Program-made: the position numbers and the translations under genes
Notes under the pieces: model-generated
The model's database searches: none
What the model was told of the DNA's origin: nothing
What the model saw: the letters and a program-made list of their open reading frames with translations, nothing else
Shown: positions 52,913 to 61,407 of the stretch, piece by piece
Numbering within the stretch: position 1 is the first letter of the stretch
Layout of the letters: each line of letters starts with the position of its first letter
Assembly (NCBI GenBank): GCA_945912145.1
Contig: CAMEBF010000003.1
Location: forward strand, 80,377 to 144,376
Direction: 5' to 3'
DNA from: an uncultured Clostridia bacterium
Lineage (GTDB): Bacteria; Bacillota; Clostridia; Oscillospirales; Acutalibacteraceae
Length of the DNA stretch: 64,000 nucleotides

Positions 52913-53527
52913 ATGAGTTTTTGTATCAAATGCGGAAACAAATTGTCTGAGGGGGTAAAATTCTGCGAGCATTGCGGTGCTCCTGTTTTGGAAATGACAC
53001 CGCCGCAGTCGTCTTTTACTGTCCAGCAGAGCGTACAGACACCACCGCCGCAGACAGCGGCCTACACACAAAACGCGCAGCAGGGGAATGCTCCGCAGTA
53101 TCATCAGCCGTATGCACAGCGGCCGGGCTTTATCGGCGTCCCGCCGTATCAGTCCGCTCCGGTTTTCCACGTTATGCAGGCACCGGATTACGACAAGTGT
53201 GTGGAATGCGCAAGAATTACGGATGTTGTTTCCGCCGTGCTGCTGTTGGCCGCCATTTTGATAGCGTTGTTCGTTCATGCTTATGTGGGAATCGTACTAT
53301 GTCTGGTCGCTGAATTTGTCGCCCTGATTCCCAATACAAAACTGCAGAATGCTTTTAAAAGAAACAATATGAACTTAGACAGACATGCTGCCAAAGAGCA
53401 AGAAAAACATCTCAGAAGAGAGCTGAAAAACAGGTCTCTCCCTTATCGCCTGTCTTGGCTTCTTGCGATTGTTGCTATGGTGACCATGATTATTTTCCTG
53501 ATTCTGACGAATGTGATGGAAATCTGA
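52913..53527 (+). CDS. Zinc-ribbon membrane protein (1 of 4)
   Basis: A 204-residue protein. The N-terminus is a zinc ribbon: MSFCIKCGNKL and KFCEHCGAPV (two CxxC). A Gln/Pro/Tyr-rich disordered linker runs to ~90. Then come two close hydrophobic segments (VVSAVLLLAAILIALFVHAYVGIVLCLVAEFVALI), a basic cytosolic stretch (KRNNMNLDRHAAKEQEKHLRRELKN) and a last transmembrane segment (LLAIVAMVTMIIFLILTNV). The ribbon should be cytosolic. Family function unknown. It opens a run of four such genes downstream of the kinase/HTH/XRE regulators. Confidence 0.82.
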   Translation: MSFCIKCGNKLSEGVKFCEHCGAPVLEMTPPQSSFTVQQSVQTPPPQTAAYTQNAQQGNAPQYHQPYAQRPGFIGVPPYQSAPVFHVMQAPDYDKCVECARITDVVSAVLLLAAILIALFVHAYVGIVLCLVAEFVALIPNTKLQNAFKRNNMNLDRHAAKEQEKHLRRELKNRSLPYRLSWLLAIVAMVTMIIFLILTNVMEI

Positions 53528-53563
53528 GATGGTTCAAAAAAATAGTGTTAGGAGAGACATTTT

Positions 53564-54277
53564 ATGAGTTTTTGTATAAAATGCGGCAGTGCACTCGATA
53601 ATGACGCAAAATTCTGTGGTCGCTGCGGAACACCCGTCCCGGAGGATGCGACCGGCTCAAATCAGGGGCAGTCTCAGGAGTGCGCAGCCGGAAATCCTTC
53701 GGGAGCATCAGCTTGCACATCGAATCCGGTACCGAAGCCGCAGGCGCATGCCGACCGATCCGGTGTCGGTACGGTGCCGCCTTATCAGCAGACGTATCAA
53801 CAGCAGCGTGGAGCAGGAAGCATCCCGAACTATCGGCAGCCGTCCTATGGACAGAACGGTTATTACGGAGCAGCTTATCAGCCGCAGACGTCCCCTGTTG
53901 CGGAGCTGTCAAAAAAGGTTAAGACAGAAGCGATTATCTGGTTCTGTATCGCCGTATATCAGATCATATTGGGATTTGTGAATCTAATGCTCGGGGATTA
54001 TGCTGTAGCTACGGGGCTGATTCTGTTTTGCATTGCAGGACTGAATCTTTACGCTGCGAGCAAAGATCTGCAATATAGCAAAGACGTCCTTGTGAACCCG
54101 GTCGGCATTGTAGAAAAGTATAAGCCCGTCACGGGACTTGTTGTGACGCTTGGTTACAATCTTTGTTTCGGCGGCATTCTGGGTGTCATCGGTTCGGTTT
54201 TCAGCTTTTTGACCAGAGAATATGTCCAGAAAAACGAAGCGGTATTTCTGAATATCGAAGCACAGGCTGTGCAGTAG
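53564..54277 (+). CDS. Zinc-ribbon membrane protein (2 of 4)
   Basis: A 237-residue paralogue of the preceding gene: MSFCIKCGSALDNDAKFCGRCGTPV is the zinc ribbon (quoted in full only as CIKC and CGRC pairs), followed by a Gln/Gly/Tyr-rich linker (~25-110). Two or three hydrophobic segments follow (AIIWFCIAVYQIILGFVNLML, AVATGLILFCIAGLNLYA and LVVTLGYNLCFGGILGVIG). It starts 36 bases after the stop of the first gene, with AGGAGAG upstream. Likely membrane-bound with the ribbon in the cytosol. Confidence 0.82.
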   Translation: MSFCIKCGSALDNDAKFCGRCGTPVPEDATGSNQGQSQECAAGNPSGASACTSNPVPKPQAHADRSGVGTVPPYQQTYQQQRGAGSIPNYRQPSYGQNGYYGAAYQPQTSPVAELSKKVKTEAIIWFCIAVYQIILGFVNLMLGDYAVATGLILFCIAGLNLYAASKDLQYSKDVLVNPVGIVEKYKPVTGLVVTLGYNLCFGGILGVIGSVFSFLTREYVQKNEAVFLNIEAQAVQ

Positions 54278-54372
54278 CAATGCGCACCTCGATGAGATGA
54301 TGAAGAATCCACGGAGAATAAGAAAGCGACCATTTACACGGATTTCGTATAACAGGGATGTGTGGTGAAACT

Positions 54373-55380
54373 ATGAAGTATTGCGGAAATTGCGGTAAAG
54401 AGAATGTGGAGAATGCTTTTTGCTGTCAAAAGTGCGGATATATTTTTCCGGACATGAAAAGAAATCAGGTTGGCGCTTTCCCCGATGTTCAGCCGTCTCG
54501 ACCGCAAAGTGGGAATCCTCCGACTGCTCCGGGAAAGACAAAACGACATCAGTTTTCAAAAAAAGAAAAAATCGCGTGTATCGTGTTGTCTGTTTTGATC
54601 GTCGTTATAGTTGCACTTGATTTTGTTCTATATAAAAGCCTCGGCGATGATTTGTTCGGTCTGTCTAAAACCGAAGCCTGTGAGATCATATACGATTATT
54701 TAAGCGATAACGAGCTTGTGAACGAGACGGCCGGCGGTTATACGGAAGTCTATCTTCCCGGACAGAAGAAGAGCGGCGAGGACAGTATCTCCTTTTGGCG
54801 GTATCAGTTGCCTGCCGATTATACGAATGTGACTTATCAGGATATTCAAGCAGACGGTTATGTTTCGTTTCAAGTGAGCGGTTCCCGTTTCAAAGGCTAT
54901 TCTTTGCTGATGTTTGAAAATGATTCTTCCAACGCTGTTGAACTGAATGTTACCATTGATAAGAATAAAAAAGTCACCGGTATATCGAATGAGAATCAGC
55001 ATATCAGCTTGAAGCCATTTACGGACGAAAAAACGGTGAATCGTATTCATCGTTATGACAAATATCAGTCAGATATTTCAACAATTCAAGAGATATACGG
55101 AAATATGTATTTTTACAATCATTCTGTTGATGAACTGGTTGAAAATATCTTTCTTAATCCTGAAGTTGAGATTATTCCGTATGACGAGGACTTCTCTCTT
55201 TATCAAATCGTCATCAGTGGAAAATATTGCCCATATGTGTTTGATGCTTCCTGGTATACGGAGCAAGGTGAACTGACGATAGATATCAATGTTGATAATC
55301 CGGATGAATCAGTTGCAACCGGCAGTAATGCGGTATTAGAGTCGTTTGAATATTATGTGTTTCGCTCATACAGTTACTGA
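54373..55380 (+). CDS. Zinc-ribbon membrane protein with outer domain (3 of 4)
   Basis: A 335-residue protein. Zinc ribbon at the N-terminus (MKYCGNCGKENVENAF, CCQKCGYIF), a ~35-residue Pro-rich linker, then one transmembrane helix (IACIVLSVLIVVIVALDFVLY, ~75-95). The remaining ~240 residues should lie outside the membrane and contain two similar-looking beta-rich parts (YLPGQKKSGEDSISFWRYQL, SLYQIVISGKYCPYVFDASWY). The outer domain is unrecognised. ATG 54373 is preferred over 54358 because GGTGA lies upstream. The codon usage here is more AT-rich than in the flanking genes. Confidence 0.8.
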   Translation: MKYCGNCGKENVENAFCCQKCGYIFPDMKRNQVGAFPDVQPSRPQSGNPPTAPGKTKRHQFSKKEKIACIVLSVLIVVIVALDFVLYKSLGDDLFGLSKTEACEIIYDYLSDNELVNETAGGYTEVYLPGQKKSGEDSISFWRYQLPADYTNVTYQDIQADGYVSFQVSGSRFKGYSLLMFENDSSNAVELNVTIDKNKKVTGISNENQHISLKPFTDEKTVNRIHRYDKYQSDISTIQEIYGNMYFYNHSVDELVENIFLNPEVEIIPYDEDFSLYQIVISGKYCPYVFDASWYTEQGELTIDINVDNPDESVATGSNAVLESFEYYVFRSYSY

Positions 55381-55468
55381 GACAGTACCCGTTGACTTTC
55401 GGAGGAATCGTTATTTTCTGAAACCCAAGCTGCACACAGCATTGTTTGTGCAAAATCTTTCAGAAGTG

Positions 55469-55497
55469 TTGCAACTTTACAAAAATGCGTGTATACT
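55469..55497 (+). promoter_or_regulatory. Sigma-A promoter for the zinc-ribbon/LRR gene
   Basis: TTGCAA (55469-55474), 17-bp spacer, TATACT (55492-55497). Just upstream is a nested inverted repeat: TTCTGAAA/TTTCAGAA (55416-55423 with 55458-55465) enclosing GCACA/TGTGC, a possible operator or terminator remnant. Confidence 0.68.
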
Positions 55498-55535
55498 ATA
55501 AATTATATTCAGCTGGATAACAAAGGGGATATTGT

Positions 55536-56693
55536 ATGAAATACTGTTATTCCTGCGGTAAAGCACTTGGGGACGATGCGAATTTCTGTCCGTATTGTGC
55601 CTCCCGGCAGCCCAATGCCGAAACGCCTGTCGAAAGCCGGATTCCTCTGAAAAACTGCATCTCCTGCGGAAGGGAGCTGGATGCGGACGCGAATTTCTGT
55701 CCGTATTGCATGACCAAGCAGATTCCCGAGCAGATGGCCGCGCCCATTCCGGAAAAGAAGAAAAGAAAGCCTCTTGCCGTCATTTTACCTTCTGTCGCTT
55801 CGGTTCTGATTATCGCTGTCGTATGCGCTGCGCTTCTGCTGTCCTCCCGGGATAACGGACAGATTCCCGTCGGGGCTTCGGGAGTGGAGCTGTCGGGCGA
55901 TCTGATGACTGCCGATATTGTTGACGCCGGGACGCAGCCCGTAGCCTCCGATTTATCCGGTAATGCGGGAACTGCCGCGCCATCCGCCGAAAAAGACATG
56001 ACGCAGGGCGTTTCCGACGGTACAACGGCGAAAGCCGGAGAAACGACCAAGGCTTCGTCTGCTGCGGATTCCACCGCCACAACAAAGGCGACGGCAGCGA
56101 CAACAAAAGCCGGTGCGACAACCACGAAGGCACCATCCACGACAAAAGCCCCGGTCACGACGACAAAAGCTTCGTCAACGACAAAGGCTCCGGTCACGAC
56201 AACGAAAGCACCGACGACACAGGCTCCGACAACCGTCGCAAAGGACTGGTTGACTTCTTCCGTTTCCGGCGGCGTCGAGATCACAGGAATCGGAAAGGTA
56301 TCGCCGTCCGGCAATTATGTGATTCCATCTTCCATAGATGGAAAAACGGTTGTCGGCATCGCCGGGCATGCTTTTAAGAATGAGGATTCTATCCGCACCA
56401 TCATGATTCCGAATACCGTCCGTTATATCGGCTATCAGGCGTTTTATGATGCAGACGGTCTGACAAGTATTACAATTCCGGCGTCGGTCACCATGATCGA
56501 TACCAACGCGTTTACGGAGTGTTCCGCACTTTCGACGGTTTATATCCGTTCGACCTCCATCAGCGTGGAAACCTATTCCTTTTCCACGCGCTATCAGAGA
56601 AACTGTAATCTGACGATCTACGCGCCGTCGTCAACCGGCTTGCAGTCCGCCTGCGTGGTCTGGGACGCCGACTATGTCGCATGGAACGGTTGA
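55536..56693 (+). CDS. Double zinc-ribbon membrane protein with outer BspA-type leucine-rich domain (4 of 4)
   Basis: A 385-residue protein. Two zinc ribbons in tandem (MKYCYSCGKAL/FCPYCASR and CISCGREL/FCPYCMTK) fill residues 1-65. A transmembrane helix follows (LAVILPSVASVLIIAVVCAALLLS, ~80-103), then a ~110-residue Ala/Thr/Lys linker (repeats of TTKAPVTTTKA). The C-terminal ~150 residues are BspA/LRR_5-type repeats (GGVEITGIGKVSPSGNYVIP, IRTIMIPNTVRYIGYQAF, LTSITIPASVTMIDTNAF). The outer domain is closely similar to that of the next gene, which is secreted with a dockerin. Probably a membrane sensor or receptor with a cytosolic zinc-ribbon reader; that role is inference. Confidence 0.88.
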   Translation: MKYCYSCGKALGDDANFCPYCASRQPNAETPVESRIPLKNCISCGRELDADANFCPYCMTKQIPEQMAAPIPEKKKRKPLAVILPSVASVLIIAVVCAALLLSSRDNGQIPVGASGVELSGDLMTADIVDAGTQPVASDLSGNAGTAAPSAEKDMTQGVSDGTTAKAGETTKASSAADSTATTKATAATTKAGATTTKAPSTTKAPVTTTKASSTTKAPVTTTKAPTTQAPTTVAKDWLTSSVSGGVEITGIGKVSPSGNYVIPSSIDGKTVVGIAGHAFKNEDSIRTIMIPNTVRYIGYQAFYDADGLTSITIPASVTMIDTNAFTECSALSTVYIRSTSISVETYSFSTRYQRNCNLTIYAPSSTGLQSACVVWDADYVAWNG

Positions 56694-56754
56694 CGGAAAA
56701 CGATAAAACATAGTTGATCTGCCGGATGCGGCTGTATGAAAGGAGAGACGGAAA

Positions 56755-58062
56755 ATGAAGAAAAGCAGACAGCTTCTTTCTTTTGTCATGGCGATTCTGA
56801 TCCTCCCCGTGTGTGTGATCGCAGGGGAGGCAAACGGGGACTCTGTTTCCGCATGGCTGACAGTCGCTTCCGATTCCTATGAAATCGACGACGAAATTGA
56901 GATTCACGCCGTGATCCGGAATAACACGGCGGAGATAATCCGCAACGTGACGATCAGCTGCGGTGTTCCCAAGGGCTTTTCGCTTCTCCACGGTACCGTG
57001 AATGCCGCCTCTTACGGCAGCATTGAGCCGGGTTCGAGCCGGGAGCTGATTTATTGCATCAAATATCCCGGCAGAGTATGCAAAACAGGCGATGTGAACG
57101 ATGACGGAAAGGTCGGCGCAACAGATGCCCGACTGGCGCTTCGTGCTTCCGCCGGTCTTGACAAACTGACCGATGAGCAGATCATCAGAGCCGATGCAAA
57201 CGCCGACGGGAAGATTATGGCGACGGATGCCCGGACGATTCTGCGTGTCTGTGCGAGAATTGAGTCGTTTGCCGCCGAGACGGTTCTTGTGCCGTCTCCC
57301 GATTCCGTCGAATACGATCAGGAAAGCTATCTCCCCTCAGAAGCGGCGATGATCAAAGTTGAGGAATCCTTAAGTGTGAACGGAAATCTGTACGATATAA
57401 GGCTTTATGCTCGTTATGAGCTTCCGGAAACAACAGTCAGACCGACTGCCGCTCCCACCACCGCTACTACGATAGAACCGGTGACAAACGCTCCGACTGA
57501 GCCGGTTACTGCGCCGACGACAGAGCCGGTGACGGAGCCGTCGACGCCGCCGATCACGCAGACTGAGGAAACGACAACGGAAACAATCGCATGGTATACG
57601 AATCCGGTTGAAGGCGGTGTGGAAATCGCCGGCATTGCCAAGAAAGAACCGTCATGCAATTATGAGATTCCCGCAGAGATTAACGGACAGCCTGTTGTCG
57701 GGATCGGGGCGGACGCCTTCCGGTATGAGAATATCCGCAGCATTGCGCTGCCCGACACGCTTCGTTATATCGGACACTCCGCTTTTTATTCGGTTGACGC
57801 GTTGACTTCGATTACGATTCCGGCATCTGTGGCATATATCGATACGAATGCCTTTACGGATTGCGATTATCTGGCCTGCGTGTATATCGAAGCGACCGAA
57901 ATCGAGATTGCTTCGTTTGCTTTCTCGACGCGCTATCAGCGAAAAGTGGATCTGACCATCTATGCGCCGCCTTCGACGGATTTGGCGTTCCGTGCCTGGC
58001 TCGAATGGGATGCGGGCTTTGTCGAATGGTACGGAGATGAGGATGCATCACTTCTGAATTGA
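56755..58062 (+). CDS. Secreted dockerin protein with BspA-type leucine-rich domain
   Basis: A 435-residue exported protein. Signal peptide ~1-23 (LSFVMAILILPVCVIAG). Residues ~25-105 resemble a bacterial CARDB/DUF11-type beta domain (ASDSYEIDDEIEIHAVIRNNTAEII). A dockerin lies in the middle (~115-180; DVNDDGKVGATDAR, DANADGKIMATDAR). After ~50 residues comes a Thr/Pro linker (~225-275), then a ~150-residue leucine-rich domain (VVGIGADAFRYENI, LRYIGHSAFYSVDALTSITIPASVAYIDTNAF) matching the outer domain of the preceding zinc-ribbon gene. GGAG precedes the ATG. The pair looks like a duplicated adhesion module placed on two different anchors. Confidence 0.88.
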   Translation: MKKSRQLLSFVMAILILPVCVIAGEANGDSVSAWLTVASDSYEIDDEIEIHAVIRNNTAEIIRNVTISCGVPKGFSLLHGTVNAASYGSIEPGSSRELIYCIKYPGRVCKTGDVNDDGKVGATDARLALRASAGLDKLTDEQIIRADANADGKIMATDARTILRVCARIESFAAETVLVPSPDSVEYDQESYLPSEAAMIKVEESLSVNGNLYDIRLYARYELPETTVRPTAAPTTATTIEPVTNAPTEPVTAPTTEPVTEPSTPPITQTEETTTETIAWYTNPVEGGVEIAGIAKKEPSCNYEIPAEINGQPVVGIGADAFRYENIRSIALPDTLRYIGHSAFYSVDALTSITIPASVAYIDTNAFTDCDYLACVYIEATEIEIASFAFSTRYQRKVDLTIYAPPSTDLAFRAWLEWDAGFVEWYGDEDASLLN

Positions 58063-58076
58063 AATACTGATATAAA

Positions 58077-58103
58077 AAAGTGCCTGCGAAAAGCAAGCAC
58101 TTT
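58077..58103. terminator. Bidirectional intrinsic terminator
   Basis: AAAGTGCCTGC (58077-58087) pairs with GCAAGCACTTT (58093-58103) with one mismatch and a GAAAA loop; A/T tracts on both sides. It ends the dockerin-LRR gene and the convergent SDR gene. Confidence 0.88.
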
Positions 58104-58121
58104 TATTTTTTGTTATGGAGA

Positions 58122-59666
58122 TTATCTCTTTTTCTCCCAACCCTCGAAGATCTCATCGAATACATATTCGTTGTGCTCGTCGGGAGTATGATCGTTGTAC
58201 CAGACCTGTGCGAAGAACGGATTGGTCTTGGCGACCTCGTCGTAGTTCCACTTCTCGGTAGGAACGATACATTTCGGGCACCAGTGACCGCCCTTGAGGA
58301 TCAGCGTCGGGCTTGCTTCAAACTCGTTGCCGCAGGTGCCGCATTTCCATGTCAGCTTGGTCTTCATGTCGCCCTTGGTCATCTTCTTGCTCAGGCACTT
58401 ACCGCCTCTGAACTCGGCAGCTTTCTTCATATCGTTCAGGTCGAGCTCGGAAGTGGGCTTGCTCTCATCGTAACCGTGGTCGAGCTTGAAAGCATCAGCA
58501 GCGGAATTTCTGGTGTCGTAATGCTCGAGATCGAACATCGACCAGTAACCGCCGATCTTCTGCCAGTCTTCATAGGTGCCGTAGTAAGCGGAGAGTCTGT
58601 CGGGATCCTTGGTCTTGATCCAGTCAAGAGTACCCCACTTGGGCGTCTCGGCAATCTTTTTCATGAACGGCTTCGCGCAGGCGGCGATGAGCTTCTTCGT
58701 GGGGATCAGCTTGGGAATTCTGAAGTAGAATTCAACCTGTTCAGCCATTCTGTCGAAGTACATCTCAACGGGGAGATTCTCACGGAAGTGGAGATAATGC
58801 TCAAGCTTGTCGCTGTCTGCGTAGAACTGACCGTGGAAGTTCTTGAGCGTGAACCAGTTGGGATCGAACAGATCCTTGGGATCGCCCAGACCGATACAGC
58901 CGAGCAGGAGTTTTTCAAATTCGTAGTTGGTGAGTCTGTATTCCTTACCGGAACCGATGTTGTAGAAGCTGTTCCAGAATTCTTCGGGAAGATTCTCTTC
59001 GGTAACGAAGTTTGCCATCAGACGGCCGGAATCCTCAACCGTAGCCCACTCCAGAACGCCGTTCAGCGGAACGTGATACATGATGGGCTCCATGTTGTGA
59101 AGGAGAGCAGGATAAAGAATACCGGACTGACGCATAACAACCCAATGCTTGATGCCGCTTTCAACGAAAGTTCTTTCAGCGATCGTCTTGGAGGCTGCGT
59201 AATGGTCATAGATGGAGATCTTGATGGGATCGCCGCAGCGTCCCCAGTGGATGGGGTAGTTACGGCAGCCGGTTTCGGCAACCGTACCGATGTAGCAGAC
59301 CTTGATGTCGTCAGCGTTGGGCTGCGCGAGAACGGCCTTCACGATGTATTCGGCAGCCGTCGTGTTGGTCTTCAGCGTGGAATAGGGCTTGTAGTCCGCA
59401 GCGGGAGAAACCATGCCGCCGATGTGCAGAACGTAATCTGCGCCGGTGATGCCTTCGAGAATGCTCTCGTAATCAAGCAGATCGCCCCAGATGACTTTGA
59501 CATTCGGATAGGAAAGATAATCTTTGAGCAGCTCAAAGTTCTTTTTGCTCTTTCTGGCGAGAAGTCTGATGTCAACCTCATTGGGCTTTTTCAGCAGTTC
59601 CTGAAATGCCGACCAGCCCATTGTGCCGGTACCGCCTGTCATAAAAACAGTTTTCTTTTGTGCCAT
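58122..59666 (-). CDS. SDR-type NAD-dependent epimerase/dehydratase fused to a C-terminal zinc ribbon
   Basis: A 514-residue protein. Residues ~5-300 are an extended SDR: VFMTGGTGTMGWSAF (TGxxGxxG), VKVIWGDLLDYESI, VLHIGGMVSP and the catalytic YDHYAASK (Tyr/Lys near 165). After a ~100-residue helical part, residues ~415-470 form a zinc ribbon, GGKCLSKKM, LTWKCGTCGNEFEASP and GGHWCPKC, of a type otherwise common in nucleic-acid-related proteins. Start set at 59666 (GGAGG 8 bases upstream). The codon choice is strongly biased (mostly GAG, CTC, AAG, GGC), suggesting high expression. Substrate unknown; a nucleotide sugar is only one option. Confidence 0.88.
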   Translation of the reverse strand: MAQKKTVFMTGGTGTMGWSAFQELLKKPNEVDIRLLARKSKKNFELLKDYLSYPNVKVIWGDLLDYESILEGITGADYVLHIGGMVSPAADYKPYSTLKTNTTAAEYIVKAVLAQPNADDIKVCYIGTVAETGCRNYPIHWGRCGDPIKISIYDHYAASKTIAERTFVESGIKHWVVMRQSGILYPALLHNMEPIMYHVPLNGVLEWATVEDSGRLMANFVTEENLPEEFWNSFYNIGSGKEYRLTNYEFEKLLLGCIGLGDPKDLFDPNWFTLKNFHGQFYADSDKLEHYLHFRENLPVEMYFDRMAEQVEFYFRIPKLIPTKKLIAACAKPFMKKIAETPKWGTLDWIKTKDPDRLSAYYGTYEDWQKIGGYWSMFDLEHYDTRNSAADAFKLDHGYDESKPTSELDLNDMKKAAEFRGGKCLSKKMTKGDMKTKLTWKCGTCGNEFEASPTLILKGGHWCPKCIVPTEKWNYDEVAKTNPFFAQVWYNDHTPDEHNEYVFDEIFEGWEKKR

Positions 59667-59815
59667 TTGAAATTCCTCCAAACATGGTAGTATATTTTTT
59701 CTTAACCTTAGTCATTATAAAACAAAACAGAGCGTCATTGGTTATCATTTTTTGAACAAATACGCCGAAATGTAAACTTTTTGTGAACTTGTTTGAATTT
59801 AATGTGAATTGAGCA

Positions 59816-60062
59816 TTATGATGTCGGGTTCTCCGCTTTTTGCAGTCCGTTGTTGTCGATCGTGTAGCCGTTTTTGTAGATCAGCTCACCGACGCAAACG
59901 GGCTTCAGTCCTGCCTGCTTCAGATAATCGAGAATCTCCGGCAACGCTTCGGCAGTGTGCTCCGTTCCGGTGTGGAACTGAATGATAGAGCCGCTTTTTA
60001 CCTTCGACGTCACCCGGCGAATGATCTCCTCCGCCTCAATATTCTTCCAGTCCAGCGTATCC
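59816..60062 (-). pseudogene. Polysaccharide deacetylase, C-terminal remnant
   Basis: Only about 80 residues remain, running from GDTLDWKNIEAEEII through SGSIIQFHTGTEHTAEALPE to VGELIYKNG, the last part of the NodB-type deacetylase domain (the His in FHTGTEHT belongs to a family motif). Everything upstream is missing. The break at about 60062 abuts an unrelated terminator hairpin, so the 5' part was lost by deletion or insertion. An internal ATG at 60013 is unlikely to make a functional product. Confidence 0.8.
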
Positions 60063-60063
60063 C

Positions 60064-60099
60064 CACCGGCAGCGGTTGGATGGGAGCCGGTGTTTTTTT
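60064..60099 (+). terminator. Orphan intrinsic terminator at the deacetylase break point
   Basis: CACCGGC (60064-60070) pairs with GCCGGTG (60086-60092), followed by TTTTTTT. There is no plus-strand gene in front of it, so it is probably the end of a lost gene. Confidence 0.7.
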
Positions 60100-60122
60100 A
60101 GTGTAAATTTTTTGTAATTCGC

Positions 60123-60151
60123 TTGACCATTATCTGGGTTCATGCTATAAT
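60123..60151 (+). promoter_or_regulatory. Sigma-A promoter for the exported phosphoesterase
   Basis: TTGACC (60123-60128), 17-bp spacer, perfect TATAAT (60146-60151), 45 bases before the start. Confidence 0.8.
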
Positions 60152-60196
60152 GACAAAAAAATTAAATGTGGGTTGTTTTTTAAGGAGATGTATTGA

Positions 60197-61171
60197 ATGA
60201 CCACTACGGTATTTTCTGCTGTCGCTTATAAGCTGATGGTGCTTTTGATGACAATTTTCTATGCTTTTACGCCTTATGCAGGGCCTGCGACCGATGATGT
60301 GATTCAGGCGAGTGATGATGCAAACCTGCATGTGGTTCTTTGGGCAGATTCTCAGGTTTCCAATTATCTCCCTAAAAGAACACCGTATTTTGACGCAGCC
60401 TGTGAGGATTTAAAAAATGCGCAGTCCGATATCGACGCTCTCCTGATTGCCGGGGACATCGCCGAAAACGGTTTGCTGTGCGAGTATGAATATGTTTCCG
60501 ATCATCTGAAAGATTCCGGAGCAGAAAACTATCTCATGGCAGTCGGTAATCATGATGTCAGAATGAAGGTTTACAAATCTACCGTAAACACATTTGCCCA
60601 CTTTACAAACAGTCTGAATGAAAATGCGGACAGCGAGCTGTCGATTGATGCGCTGCATTATACCTATGATATCAATGGATACCGATTCATTGTCATGGGA
60701 ACGGACAGAACCGAGTTTGAGGAATCCTATTTTAATGACGAACAGCTTGCCTGGCTTGATGCCAACCTCAAAGAAGCTACTGCTGACGGCAAACCTGCTT
60801 TTGTTGTATGCCATCAGACTTTGAAGAATACACACGGTCTTCCCGACACATGGAACAGCCCGATTGAAAGCGCAGGTTCTGTGGGCGATCAGTCCGATGC
60901 GCTGTACGAGATTATGAACCGCTACCCGAATGTGTTCATGATTTCCGGTCACCTTCATACCGGTATCGGTCAGTATACCTATGAGAAAATCGGCGAAATC
61001 AACTCCATCAATCTTCCTTCTCTCACAATCAACAACAAAGACGGCGAGTATAATGACGCCGGTATCGGCTTTACCATGGAAGTATTTGACGACAGCGTCG
61101 TTTTCCATGCAAGAGATTTTGCCAAGGGCATTTATCTTCCCGAGTATGACATTGAGATTCCTCTTGTATAA
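60197..61171 (+). CDS. Exported or membrane-anchored metallophosphoesterase
   Basis: A 324-residue calcineurin-like phosphoesterase with an N-terminal hydrophobic segment (YKLMVLLMTIFYAFTPYA) acting as signal or anchor. Metal motifs: LWADSQVSNYL (first Asp; the usual DxH His reads as Gln), LLIAGDIAENG (GDxx), MAVGNHDVRM (GNHD), FVVCHQTLKN (His) and MISGHLHTGIG (GHxH). The single altered ligand is common in several subfamilies. It may act on phosphodiesters or phosphoproteins outside the cell. AAGGAG precedes the start. Codon use is slightly more AT-rich than the upstream core region. Confidence 0.9.
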   Translation: MTTTVFSAVAYKLMVLLMTIFYAFTPYAGPATDDVIQASDDANLHVVLWADSQVSNYLPKRTPYFDAACEDLKNAQSDIDALLIAGDIAENGLLCEYEYVSDHLKDSGAENYLMAVGNHDVRMKVYKSTVNTFAHFTNSLNENADSELSIDALHYTYDINGYRFIVMGTDRTEFEESYFNDEQLAWLDANLKEATADGKPAFVVCHQTLKNTHGLPDTWNSPIESAGSVGDQSDALYEIMNRYPNVFMISGHLHTGIGQYTYEKIGEINSINLPSLTINNKDGEYNDAGIGFTMEVFDDSVVFHARDFAKGIYLPEYDIEIPLV

Positions 61172-61214
61172 TCATGGATCAAATGGCAGATAAGAATAGA
61201 ATGTAATCGATATA

Positions 61215-61248
61215 CTGGCTCCGTATTTCTTGCGGAGTCAGTTTTTTT
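61215..61248 (+). terminator. Intrinsic terminator after the exported phosphoesterase
   Basis: CTGGCTCCG (61215-61223) pairs with CGGAGTCAG (61233-61241) with one mismatch, followed by TTTTTTT. Confidence 0.88.
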
Positions 61249-61407
61249 GTCAATATGTCACGTTTTGCTTCACGGTGAATCACGGTTATTTTTCGGCTTT
61301 TCCTGCATTTTGCAAAGTTTTACACCGCTCCTAACCTCCTGATAATGCTTTCCGTCATAATTCAAACGGTCAGCTGCATATCATGGAAATGACAAGGAGG
61401 AATTGCT

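Noticed and set aside
55416..55465. Terminator after the third zinc-ribbon gene
   Set aside because: The nested inverted repeat is clear, but there is no T tract on either side.
58080..59690. Long open frame on the plus strand (~536 codons)
   Set aside because: Antisense to the SDR gene whose strong codon bias keeps the opposite frame open; no domain recognised.
59816..60013. Intact 65-residue small protein
   Set aside because: The sequence continues upstream in frame as deacetylase C-terminus and lacks a ribosome site; it is a gene remnant.
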